From assembly GCA_003133005.1 (NCBI GenBank), contig PKZI01000202.1:1-8956 (forward strand): a DNA stretch of 8,956 nt, given 5' to 3'. Both the position numbers and the translations under genes were made by a program. Positions 1 through 6,371 of the stretch are shown piece after piece. The stretch is from Acidimicrobiaceae bacterium (GTDB lineage: Bacteria; Actinomycetota; Acidimicrobiia; Acidimicrobiales; RAAP-2). The number at the start of each line of letters is the position of its first letter. Position 1 is the first letter of the stretch. Below the pieces are notes generated by a model, which did not search any database, was not told the DNA's origin, and worked only from the letters and a program-made list of their open reading frames with translations.

Positions 1-1146
1 CTGCTTGTAGGAGAAGATGGCACCAGCGAATTGTTCCTGGATTCGACACCGTTTTACGCCGAGTCCGGGGGACAGGTCGGCGACCAGGGCACGATTGTGA
101 CCGAATCGGGCCGCTTTGACGTCCTCGACACCCAAAACGTGGCGGGAGGACTCTTCGCGCATCGAGGACGTGTGACGGGCGAGGTACTGCCCGGTCAGGC
201 GGCGATTGCGACCATTGACCCGACACGCCGCGAAGCCACGCGGCGTAATCACACCGCCACGCACCTCTTGCACGCGGGACTGCGTACCGTCTTAGGCGAC
301 CACGTGCGCCAGCAGGGCAGTTACGTGGGTCCCGATCGACTTCGCTTCGACTTCAGTCACGCCAAAGGTTTGACCGAAGAGGAACGCCGCGAGGTTCTCA
401 CCCTCGTCAACGAGGACGTCGTCGAGAACGACGGCGTCCAGACGGTACAGACCTCCAAGCAAGAGGCGGAGAAGATGGGCGCGATCGCCTTCTTCGGTGA
501 CAAGTATGGCGAGCGCGTGCGAGTGGTTCGTGCGGGACCTCACAGTCTCGAGTTCTGCGGAGGGACCCACGTGGACCGTCTGGGCGACATTGGTCAGATC
601 CAGATCGTGAGCGAGGCGTCGATTGGTTCGAACACGCGTCGTCTCGAAGCCGTGAGCGCCCTCGGGGCGTACCGGCGCAGTTACGAGATGGAACAGGCCT
701 TGGGGGCGGTCGCGACGTTGCTCAAGGTCGCGAGTGAGGACGTCGTGCCCGCCATCGAACGACTCGTGGAACGACAGCGCGACGTCGATAAGGAGATCAC
801 CGCGTTACGCCAAGGCCAGTTGTCGTCCGTAGCCGAGCAACTGCACGCCTCGAGTGGCGAACCAGTATTGGTGGCTCGCGTCGACGGTTACGGCGGCGAG
901 CAGTTACGTACGCTCGCCCAAGACCTACAACATCGTGGTCGGCGCGTGGTCGTCGTAGTGGGCAGCGCCGACGAGAAGGTCGCCATCGCGGTCGCGACCG
1001 ACGAGTCGCTCGACGCGAGTGTGGTCGTCAAATCACTCGCTGCGCTCGTGGGCGGCGGCGGAGGGGGATCCGCACGCCTGGCCCTCGCGGGGGGTCGTGA
1101 CGCGTCGAGTATTGACAAGGTGCTCGACTCGGCCGCGAAACTGTAG
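1..1146 (+). CDS. alaS: Alanyl-tRNA synthetase, C-terminal part (5' end outside window)
   Basis: AlaS attaches alanine to tRNA-Ala and hydrolyses wrongly made Ser- or Gly-tRNA. The reading frame is open from base 1, so the gene starts upstream; comparing the zinc-site positions with E. coli AlaS suggests that about 480 residues, covering the aminoacylation and most tRNA-recognition domains, are missing. What remains is the editing domain and the C-terminal domain. The editing metal site is intact: HTATH (His codons at 250 and 262) and CGGTH (Cys codon at 556, His codon at 568). The flanking SGGQVGDQG and RRLEAV stretches are typical of the family. The C-terminal DHHA1 domain ends with a run of six glycines (codons 1051-1068) followed by SAR and LAGGRD; many homologues have GGKGGG here, so a lysine is replaced by glycine. 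The stop is TAG at 1144-1146. ruvX follows after 3 bases, which indicates co-transcription. Identification is very secure. Confidence 0.97.
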   Translation: MLVGEDGTSELFLDSTPFYAESGGQVGDQGTIVTESGRFDVLDTQNVAGGLFAHRGRVTGEVLPGQAAIATIDPTRREATRRNHTATHLLHAGLRTVLGDHVRQQGSYVGPDRLRFDFSHAKGLTEEERREVLTLVNEDVVENDGVQTVQTSKQEAEKMGAIAFFGDKYGERVRVVRAGPHSLEFCGGTHVDRLGDIGQIQIVSEASIGSNTRRLEAVSALGAYRRSYEMEQALGAVATLLKVASEDVVPAIERLVERQRDVDKEITALRQGQLSSVAEQLHASSGEPVLVARVDGYGGEQLRTLAQDLQHRGRRVVVVVGSADEKVAIAVATDESLDASVVVKSLAALVGGGGGGSARLALAGGRDASSIDKVLDSAAKL

Positions 1147-1149
1147 GCA

Positions 1150-1566
1150 ATGTCACGCGTGCTCGGTCTCGATCCGGGAACCAAGCGATGTGGCGTTGCC
1201 GTGTCGGACACGAGACGCACCATGGCGTTTCCTCGGCCGGCCTTTGCGGTGAACGAGGACCTGCTGGTGCGCCTCGCGGCGCTGGTTGACGAGGAGGAGA
1301 TTGGTCTCGTGGTGGTCGGACGCCCGCTGGCGCTCGCGGGTCACGAAACGCCGAGCACGATCGAGGCGCATAGTTTGTTCGTACGCATTCGTGACGCACT
1401 TCGTCACGTCACGGTAGTGCAGTGGGACGAGCGACTCACCACACTCGAGGCACAAAAGTCCTTGTCGGGAGCTGGAATGAGGGCCAAGGAGCAGCGTGAT
1501 CACATCGATTCCGCGGCCGCGGTCGTACTCCTGCAAGGCTACTTAAGTGCTATTTCTCCTACTTAA
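1150..1566 (+). CDS. ruvX: YqgF/RuvX family RNase H-fold nuclease (putative pre-16S rRNA nuclease / Holliday junction resolvase)
   Basis: The product has 138 residues, the same length as E. coli YqgF. The family has an RNase H-like fold and has been linked both to 16S rRNA 5' maturation and to Holliday junction resolution; the sequence alone does not say which applies here. The N-terminal motif GLDPGTKRCGVAVSD carries the first metal-binding aspartate (D8). VVVGRP lies at residues 54-59, DERLTT at 93-98 supplies the second acidic residue (E94), and the C-terminal HIDSAAA holds the third (D120). All expected catalytic acids are present. The start ATG lies 3 bases after the alaS stop, with only a weak ribosome-binding sequence, so reinitiation from alaS is plausible. 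The last 20 bases overlap the start of mltG in another frame. The alaS–ruvX–mltG order is a known actinobacterial arrangement. Confidence 0.93.
   Translation: MSRVLGLDPGTKRCGVAVSDTRRTMAFPRPAFAVNEDLLVRLAALVDEEEIGLVVVGRPLALAGHETPSTIEAHSLFVRIRDALRHVTVVQWDERLTTLEAQKSLSGAGMRAKEQRDHIDSAAAVVLLQGYLSAISPT
1535..1538 (+). promoter_or_regulatory. Ribosome-binding site for mltG inside ruvX
   Basis: AAGG sits 8 bases before the GTG at 1547, within the ruvX coding sequence. It supports 1547 as the mltG start, because no other start in this frame keeps the whole membrane anchor. Confidence 0.5.
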
Positions 1567-1567
1567 G
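1539..1567 (+). repeat. 9-base direct repeat CTACTTAAG framing the ruvX/mltG overlap
   Basis: CTACTTAAG occurs at 1539-1547 and again at 1559-1567, with a period of exactly 20 bases. The first copy ends on the G of the mltG GTG start and the second contains the ruvX TAA stop. The overlap of the two genes (1547-1566) is also 20 bases long. The repeat is seen directly; its origin, for example a small duplication, is inference. Confidence 0.6.
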
Positions 1568-2551
1568 CCTCTGGGGCGGATTATCTCGCTACTCATCGTG
1601 GTGGTGTTCGTGGCGGCGGTCTGGTTCGCCCTCCAGGCGTATCCGCTCGGTGGATCGGGTCGTGAAGCGTTCGTCACGGTCCACGTCGGCGATTCCTTGT
1701 CGACCATCGCTGGCGAGATGCACGCACAGGGTGTCATCAGTTCACCGCTCGCGTTTCGATTCGACCTCAGTGTGTTCGGTTCTCCCTCGGTGGTCCCCGG
1801 TACCTACGCCATGCCCGAGGGTGCGTCGTTTTCGACGTTGCGTTCGATTCTCTCGAACTTGCCCAACGTCGTCACGGTCTATTCGGGTTACACGCTGCGC
1901 GAGATTGCTCAAGAAGTGGCTATGCACAGTTCGAACTCGTTCGGTGACCGATTCGTCGCCGACGAGAAGACGCTCGCGCGAGAAAGCGCGTACGGTGCAC
2001 CGAGTTCACTCGAAGGACTCGTTGGACCCGGCAATTACGTGATCAGTCCCGGCGAACAGCCGGTTCAACTTCTTGACGCGATGACGACGTCGTTCACGCA
2101 CTTGGCAACGTCGGTTGGTCTCAAACCCACGACGACCGTGAACGGGCTCGACGCCTACCAACTCATCATCGCCGCGTCCATTGTTGAAAAAGAGGGCTAC
2201 TACCCGAAGAACATGCCCAAGGTCGCGCGCGTCATCTACAACCGTCTCGCGCGTGGCGGACCGTTGCAGATGGACGCCACGGTGGAGTACTACTTCAACC
2301 AGGACGGCGGTACGGTGACGCCAGCCATGCTCGCCACTCGCACGCCCTACAACACCTATCTGAATACGGGGCTCACCCCGACACCCATCTGCACGGTCTC
2401 GAAGTACTCGCTGCGCGCGGTTTTGCACGCTCCCGCCGGCACGTGGCTCTACTTCGAATTAGTGAACAAGAATGGCACGATGGCGTTTTCCACCACCTTC
2501 GCCGAGCAACTCGCCGCCGAAGCCGTCGCCGCGCGCCGCGGGATCTCGTGA
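1547..2551 (+). CDS. mltG: Endolytic murein transglycosylase MltG (YceG-like)
   Basis: MltG is a membrane-anchored lytic transglycosylase that cuts nascent glycan strands and is thought to set strand length. The 334-residue protein, close to E. coli size, begins with a short basic stretch and a single membrane segment at about residues 11-31, so the rest faces the outside. A LysM-like region follows at about 43-66 (VHVGDSLSTIAGEMHAQGVI). The catalytic motif AASIVEKE lies at 209-216 with E214 matching E. coli E218. Further family blocks are VARVIYNRL, LQMDATV, TPYNTY with GLTPTPI, and the C-terminal YFELVNKNGTMAFSTTF. Two sites differ from the usual pattern: the NPG after the proline-rich block is absent, and the histidine of GxHxFS is methionine. 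The GTG start is supported by the AAGG ribosome-binding site and by the intact membrane segment. The gene overlaps ruvX by 20 bases and aroE by 4 (GTGA). Confidence 0.94.
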   Translation: MLFLLLKPLGRIISLLIVVVFVAAVWFALQAYPLGGSGREAFVTVHVGDSLSTIAGEMHAQGVISSPLAFRFDLSVFGSPSVVPGTYAMPEGASFSTLRSILSNLPNVVTVYSGYTLREIAQEVAMHSSNSFGDRFVADEKTLARESAYGAPSSLEGLVGPGNYVISPGEQPVQLLDAMTTSFTHLATSVGLKPTTTVNGLDAYQLIIAASIVEKEGYYPKNMPKVARVIYNRLARGGPLQMDATVEYYFNQDGGTVTPAMLATRTPYNTYLNTGLTPTPICTVSKYSLRAVLHAPAGTWLYFELVNKNGTMAFSTTFAEQLAAEAVAARRGIS

Positions 2552-3330
2552 ACTGGCGACTCGGCGTCGTGGGTGCGCCCATTGACCATTCGTTGTCGCC
2601 CACGCTGCACGAGGCGGGACTCTCGATGGCGGGGTTGCGGGGCTCTTCGTCACGCGTCCATCTTGAAACGTTCGACGCCGCGAAGCTCCGGGCGTTGATG
2701 GGCGAGCGTTTTGACGCACTGTCAGTGACCATGCCATTAAAGGAAGTGGCGGCCGCGTACTGCGATGATCTCGACGAGATTGCGACACTCACGGGTGTGG
2801 TCAATTCCCTCCTTTTTCGTGACGGTGCGTTGCTCGGAGCCAACACGGACGGACTCGGTTTCGTGGCGGCGCTACGTGGTGAGTTCGGTGTGGCACCGAA
2901 GGACACCAACGTCGTCGTCCTGGGGGCCGGGGGAGCCGCACGCGGGATCATCGACGCCCTGGTACACGAAGGAGTGCGCACCGTCGTCGTGCGGGCTCGA
3001 AACGCCGAACGCGTGCGGGTGTTGCGCGAGCGATATCCCGTGATCGTCGTCGAGGAGGCGGGGGATCATCCGGTAGAACTCGTCGTGAACACCGTGCCCG
3101 AAGCGGGTCGACACGATGACGCGCCGCTCGTTGACGGAATTCACAAGGACACGATTGCGGTCGACATCACCTACGCGCCCGCACTTTCGAACTGGCGCGC
3201 GGCCTACGACGCTGCGGGGTGTCGGACACAGAACGGTCTCGCCATGCTCGCCTACCAGGCGGCACTCCAGATGAACTGGTGGTTCGACGCGCAACTCGAT
3301 GGCGCTGATCTGCTCAAGGTGATCTCGTGA
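2548..3330 (+). CDS. aroE: Shikimate dehydrogenase, divergent
   Basis: AroE reduces 3-dehydroshikimate to shikimate with NADPH in the pathway to aromatic amino acids. The 260-residue protein starts GVVGAPIDHSLSP, with the substrate-binding SLSP at residues 15-18. Catalytic K65 (SVTMPLK) and D101 (GANTDG) match E. coli K65 and D102. The nucleotide-binding GAGGAARG is at 127-133. The C-terminal MLAYQAAL helix is family-like. Several usual residues are changed: N of NVT is S59, the NRT cofactor loop reads VRA at 148-150 (the arginine is kept), and YxPxxT ends in serine. It could therefore be a divergent true AroE or a YdiB-like or quinate/shikimate relative; the operon position favours AroE. I chose the GTG at 2548 because it overlaps the mltG stop as GTGA and places the first beta strand at the N-terminus; an upstream GTG at 2443 would add 35 unrelated residues from within mltG. 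Confidence 0.9.
   Translation: MNWRLGVVGAPIDHSLSPTLHEAGLSMAGLRGSSSRVHLETFDAAKLRALMGERFDALSVTMPLKEVAAAYCDDLDEIATLTGVVNSLLFRDGALLGANTDGLGFVAALRGEFGVAPKDTNVVVLGAGGAARGIIDALVHEGVRTVVVRARNAERVRVLRERYPVIVVEEAGDHPVELVVNTVPEAGRHDDAPLVDGIHKDTIAVDITYAPALSNWRAAYDAAGCRTQNGLAMLAYQAALQMNWWFDAQLDGADLLKVIS
3316..3324 (+). promoter_or_regulatory. Ribosome-binding site for the rodA-like gene inside aroE
   Basis: AAGGTGATC, in the last codons of aroE, matches the extended anti-Shine-Dalgarno complement. It lies just before the GTG at 3327, which overlaps the aroE stop as GTGA. It fixes that start and suggests coupled translation. Confidence 0.6.
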
Positions 3331-4466
3331 CCGATACCTTGGTGAATTGGACGACGAAGCTGCGTTCGAACGACCGAATGGACCTGAGTCTGTTCGTGGG
3401 TCTCATTGCGTTGGGGCTCGTGGGCGTGGGCGCCATCTATAGCGCGACGCGCCAGGCGCTGGTGAACGCCGGTTACCCCGGTCACTACTACCTCGAACGT
3501 CAGGGCATCTTCTTCATCGCGGGTGTGATCGCCATGATTGTCGTGTCGCGCATTGATTATCGTCGCCTCGACATCGTCGCCACACCGCTTTACGTGGCGT
3601 GCCTGATTGGACTCGCGGGGGTGTTCGTGGTGGGTAAGAGTTCGCTGGGTGCGCAGCGATGGTACAGCCTCGGTTTCGTCCAGATTCAGCCGAGCGAGTT
3701 CACGGTGCTCGCGATCATCCTCGCCATCGCGACGTTCTGCGTTCGACGACCAGAGGGACTCTCGATGTATGACGTGTGCCGATTGCTCGTGATGTCCGCG
3801 GTGCCCTTGTTTCTCATCGTCTTACAACCCGACCTTGGGACTTCGACGATCATCGTCTTGGTGGTTGCCGCGATGCTCGTCGTGGCGGGCGTGCCACCGC
3901 GTTTCATGACATTTCTCGCGATCACCGGATCAATTGGCCTCGTCGCAGCGACATTTCTCGACGTCCTAAAGAAGTACCAGGTCGACCGGTTCGTGTCGTT
4001 CCTCAATCAGAACTCCACCAACCCTGCGCTCGCGCCCTTGATCTATGAAGTCAACAACGCGAAGAGCGCCATTGGCTCAGGTGGGATTCACGGCGCCGGT
4101 CTCTTCAAGGGACTGCAGACGGTGCTCGGCTACGTGCCCGAACAGCGTACTGACTTCATCTTCACCGCCATTGGCGAACAGTTGGGTTTCATTGGATCGG
4201 CGCTCATTGTCCTGCTCCTCGGTTTCGTCGCTTTTCGCATGTTCATGGTGGGACGTAACGCCAAGGACACGATGGGCCGGTTGTTGTGCCTGGGTATCTT
4301 CATCTTCTTCGCCTTTAGTTGTTTTGAGAACATCGGCATGACGATGGGCATCATGCCAGTCACGGGGATTCCCTTACCTCTTCTCAGTTACGGCGGATCG
4401 GCGGAAATAGTCTTTTTCGTGGCCGGCGGCGTGGTGTTGTCGGTGTCGCGCCGACGCACCAATTAG
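3327..4466 (+). CDS. rodA: RodA-like SEDS family protein with non-canonical catalytic residues
   Basis: SEDS proteins (RodA/FtsW/SpoVE) polymerise lipid II into glycan strands together with a class B PBP. This 379-residue protein has about ten hydrophobic segments. Its signature blocks are QPSE (121-124), LQPDLGTS (166-173), SAIGSGG (247-253), PEQRTDFIF (271-279) and GIPLPLLSYGGSA (347-359). The block KGLQTVLGYVPEQ resembles RodA more than FtsW. Two usually conserved active-site residues look absent. The lysine three residues after the QPSE glutamate is V127, and in the large extracellular loop, where homologues have an Asp-Pro after the FxNP block, the sequence reads FLNQNSTNP, giving N232. 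No acidic residue occurs between R221 and E241. GEELG reads GEQLG. The protein may be catalytically altered or inactive, or the whole clade may use another residue. It overlaps aroE by GTGA, and no class B PBP gene is adjacent. Confidence 0.88.
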   Translation: MTDTLVNWTTKLRSNDRMDLSLFVGLIALGLVGVGAIYSATRQALVNAGYPGHYYLERQGIFFIAGVIAMIVVSRIDYRRLDIVATPLYVACLIGLAGVFVVGKSSLGAQRWYSLGFVQIQPSEFTVLAIILAIATFCVRRPEGLSMYDVCRLLVMSAVPLFLIVLQPDLGTSTIIVLVVAAMLVVAGVPPRFMTFLAITGSIGLVAATFLDVLKKYQVDRFVSFLNQNSTNPALAPLIYEVNNAKSAIGSGGIHGAGLFKGLQTVLGYVPEQRTDFIFTAIGEQLGFIGSALIVLLLGFVAFRMFMVGRNAKDTMGRLLCLGIFIFFAFSCFENIGMTMGIMPVTGIPLPLLSYGGSAEIVFFVAGGVVLSVSRRRTN

Positions 4467-4490
4467 TGCAAGTTAGTTAGTCTGGCTGAG

Positions 4491-4994
4491 ATGAGTGAGT
4501 CCGATGTAAGTCCTGACGTGGTGACGGCGAGCGACCCCGATACCTTGAGCGAGGGTGACGTCGAAGCGGTCGCCGTGACCGAAGCGCCCGTGTTTCGCGT
4601 CATGAACGTCGAGTCGGTGACCTTCTCGCTCGGCGACGCGTCGCCGAGCGTGCATCTGATGGAGACCGAGATTCCGTTTCGTCACCTGAGTGTGCCGATT
4701 GCCCTTCCCGAGGCCCAGGCGCTTCACGCGGCGATGAATAGTCTCACGGGCCGTCGTCCTGGGACCCATGAACTCGTCTCAGCGATGCTTCGACAGTTTC
4801 AGGCGGACATCATCTCGGTGCACATCACTCGCTACGAAGAGGGTGTCTTCTACGCCCAGATCGACGTCATGACGCCTCGGGGTGCGCAAAGCTTTGACGC
4901 ACGTCCCAGTGACGCGTTCATCCTCGCCCTTCGCCAAGCCGTGAACGCACCGATTCTTTGCGCCGAAGAGGTGCTGGACCTCTTTTTCGTCTAG
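4491..4994 (+). CDS. Bifunctional nuclease family protein (BFN/DUF151)
   Basis: The family was named for plant proteins with reported RNase and DNase activity; the bacterial role is not well defined. The 167-residue product has an acidic, probably disordered N-terminus (about residues 1-32) followed by the single DUF151 domain. Recognisable blocks are FRVMNVESV (35-43), the LSVPIALPEAQALHAAM stretch (66-82), RPGTHELVSAMLRQF (89-103), the HITRYEEGVFYAQI strands (111-124), the highly conserved DARPSDAFILALR (136-148) and a C-terminal APILCAEEVL. No UVR motif follows, unlike some homologues. The ATG at 4491 is 24 bases after the rodA-like stop and has only a weak ribosome-binding sequence; it is probably the last gene of the operon. 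Its TAG stop interlocks with the stop of the convergent SEDS gene. A perfect 24-base palindrome lies in codons 46-54, a region variable in the family. Confidence 0.9.
   Translation: MSESDVSPDVVTASDPDTLSEGDVEAVAVTEAPVFRVMNVESVTFSLGDASPSVHLMETEIPFRHLSVPIALPEAQALHAAMNSLTGRRPGTHELVSAMLRQFQADIISVHITRYEEGVFYAQIDVMTPRGAQSFDARPSDAFILALRQAVNAPILCAEEVLDLFFV
4627..4650. repeat. Perfect 24-base palindrome inside the BFN gene
   Basis: The half-site CGCTCGGCGACG is followed at once by its exact reverse complement, giving two 12-base arms and no spacer. The next pair outward (4626/4651) does not match. It encodes SLGDASPSV with the edge bases. No T-run follows on either strand, so it does not look like an intrinsic terminator. 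Confidence 0.9.
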
Positions 4995-6355
4995 TCGAAG
5001 TCCAATTCGAGGACTTGACCACCACGCACCTCTGCGGCGTTCTCGTCAGAGATTCGCAACAAGAGGGCGACAATCACGTAATTCGCCACCAGTGAACTCC
5101 CGCCGTAGGCCATGAAGGGCAACGTGATCCCGGTGAAGGGAAGAATGCGAAGGACGCCCGCCATGATAAAGAACGCTTGAAAACCCATGGTCGCCGTGAG
5201 CGCGGCGGCGGTGAGTCGTACGAAATCTGAATGGGCGTGTTGGGCGATACGAAAGCCTTCACCCACGAAGACGACGAAAAGACACACGACCAGAATGATG
5301 CCCAGGAAACCCAACTCTTCGCCCACGGCGGCAAAAATCATGTCCGAGGTGATGAACGGAATGTTCCCTGATTGTCCGAGTCCGAGGCCAGTACCCGTAA
5401 TGCCGCCCGCCGCCAGTGAGAACCACCCGAGACCAATCTGATTTGACGTCGCCCAGTGCGCGGCGGACCACGGGTCGAGCCAGAAGCCAATGCGCGAGTG
5501 GACTTGAGAGAAATAGTTCGCGACGAAGAATGCTCCTCCTACGAAGAGCCCCATGCCGAGCACGACGTACGTCTTTAGCCCAGTGGTGACCCAGAGCAGT
5601 GAGATGAACAACGCGAAGAGCAAGAGTGCGAAGCCAATGTCGTTCTCCGCGCCAAGGATCGCCAAGGAGAATCCCCACGCAACGAGGATCGGCACCAGCG
5701 TGCGTGGGGGCACTATCAACTTTGGACCGAGTCGCTGGGTGGGCGTCGAGAGGAGTTCACGATTTGACGCAAAGTACGAGGCGAAGAAGAAAGCGAGCAA
5801 TATCTTGGCGATCTCGATGGGCTGAAACGAGATGGGTCCGACTTTCACCCACAGTCGAGCGCCGTTTATCTTCTCGCCGATGTGGGGCACGAGTGGTAAC
5901 AACATCAAGATGATGGCCGCAGTGAGCGTGAGGTACCGGTAGCGGTCCAGGTCGCGCACGCGACGCACGAACTTCAACGTAAGGATGACCCCTACCGCAC
6001 TGATAAGGAACCAGACCGCTTGGTAACTCGCGTTCGAAGGGTTCCAGCGTGCGATTTCGACGTAGCCAATGCCGTTGAGCAACGTCGCCACGGGCAGCAG
6101 TATTTGTGACGATCGCGGCGCGTAGCGTCGAATGGCGATATGTAGAACGAGCGAGATTGCCACGATGCTCGCGAGAAACGCCCAGATCCTCGGGGGCATG
6201 TGTCCCTGCGCACCGTAGGACGCAAGGATGTAAAAGCCGGTAACGATGATCCACGCCAGGGCCATTAAGCCGAGTTCGGTGGAACGTGACGACTTCGTGA
6301 CGGCTTTTTGAACGGTGCGAGGCGGTGTTTCGTTCAATGATTTCGACACATTCAA
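4991..6355 (-). CDS. FtsW/RodA/SpoVE (SEDS) family protein, longer actinobacterial type
   Basis: This is a second SEDS glycan polymerase homologue of 454 residues with about twelve hydrophobic segments, after a basic N-terminal tail of about 25 residues. Key blocks are GARLWVKVGPISFQPIEIAK (165-184, retaining E181 and K184), GAENDIGFALL (235-245), RIGFWLDPW (288-296), AAGGITGTGLGLG (315-327), SDMIFAAVGEELGF (337-350) and GITLPFMAYGGSSL (409-422). In the catalytic loop the aspartate is at the first DP position (D294), while the second DP position, usually catalytic in FtsW/RodA, reads AA (298-299). The overall form recalls the RodA of actinobacterial stp–rodA–pbpA clusters, but no PBP, phosphatase or kinase gene is next to it. 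The first possible start after an in-frame TAG is the TTG at 6355; the GTG at 6349 is an alternative, and neither has a clear ribosome-binding site. The stop overlaps the BFN stop in CTAG. Confidence 0.9.
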   Translation of the reverse strand: MNVSKSLNETPPRTVQKAVTKSSRSTELGLMALAWIIVTGFYILASYGAQGHMPPRIWAFLASIVAISLVLHIAIRRYAPRSSQILLPVATLLNGIGYVEIARWNPSNASYQAVWFLISAVGVILTLKFVRRVRDLDRYRYLTLTAAIILMLLPLVPHIGEKINGARLWVKVGPISFQPIEIAKILLAFFFASYFASNRELLSTPTQRLGPKLIVPPRTLVPILVAWGFSLAILGAENDIGFALLLFALFISLLWVTTGLKTYVVLGMGLFVGGAFFVANYFSQVHSRIGFWLDPWSAAHWATSNQIGLGWFSLAAGGITGTGLGLGQSGNIPFITSDMIFAAVGEELGFLGIILVVCLFVVFVGEGFRIAQHAHSDFVRLTAAALTATMGFQAFFIMAGVLRILPFTGITLPFMAYGGSSLVANYVIVALLLRISDENAAEVRGGQVLELDFD

Positions 6356-6371
6356 AGAGTAGTCGTACGAT
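6343..6371 (+). promoter_or_regulatory. Candidate sigma70-type promoter for ppk1
   Basis: TCGACA (6343-6348), one mismatch from TTGACA, is separated by 17 bases from TACGAT (6366-6371), a TAnnnT -10 element. Transcription would begin near 6378, giving a leader of about 33 bases before the ATG at 6412. The -35 lies within the first codons of the divergent SEDS gene. This is inferred from consensus only. Confidence 0.45.

Noticed and set aside
1390..1408. Hairpin with 7-base arms (CGTGACG/CGTCACG) in ruvX
   Set aside because: It lies in the middle of a coding region with no T-run, and is explained by frequent GTGAC/GTCAC words in this DNA.
1511..1522. 12-base palindrome CCGCGGCCGCGG in ruvX
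   Set aside because: It encodes the conserved SAAA stretch with G+C-rich codons; such a short palindrome is not surprising in this composition.
2443..2547. Upstream extension of aroE to a GTG at 2443
   Set aside because: The added 35 residues are a frame-shifted reading of the mltG 3' end, rich in Arg, with no AroE similarity; the GTGA start at 2548 gives a normal N-terminus.
2373..2981. 202-residue minus-strand open frame opposite mltG and aroE
   Set aside because: It is Arg/Ser/Pro-rich with no domain, and lies fully antisense to two conserved genes.
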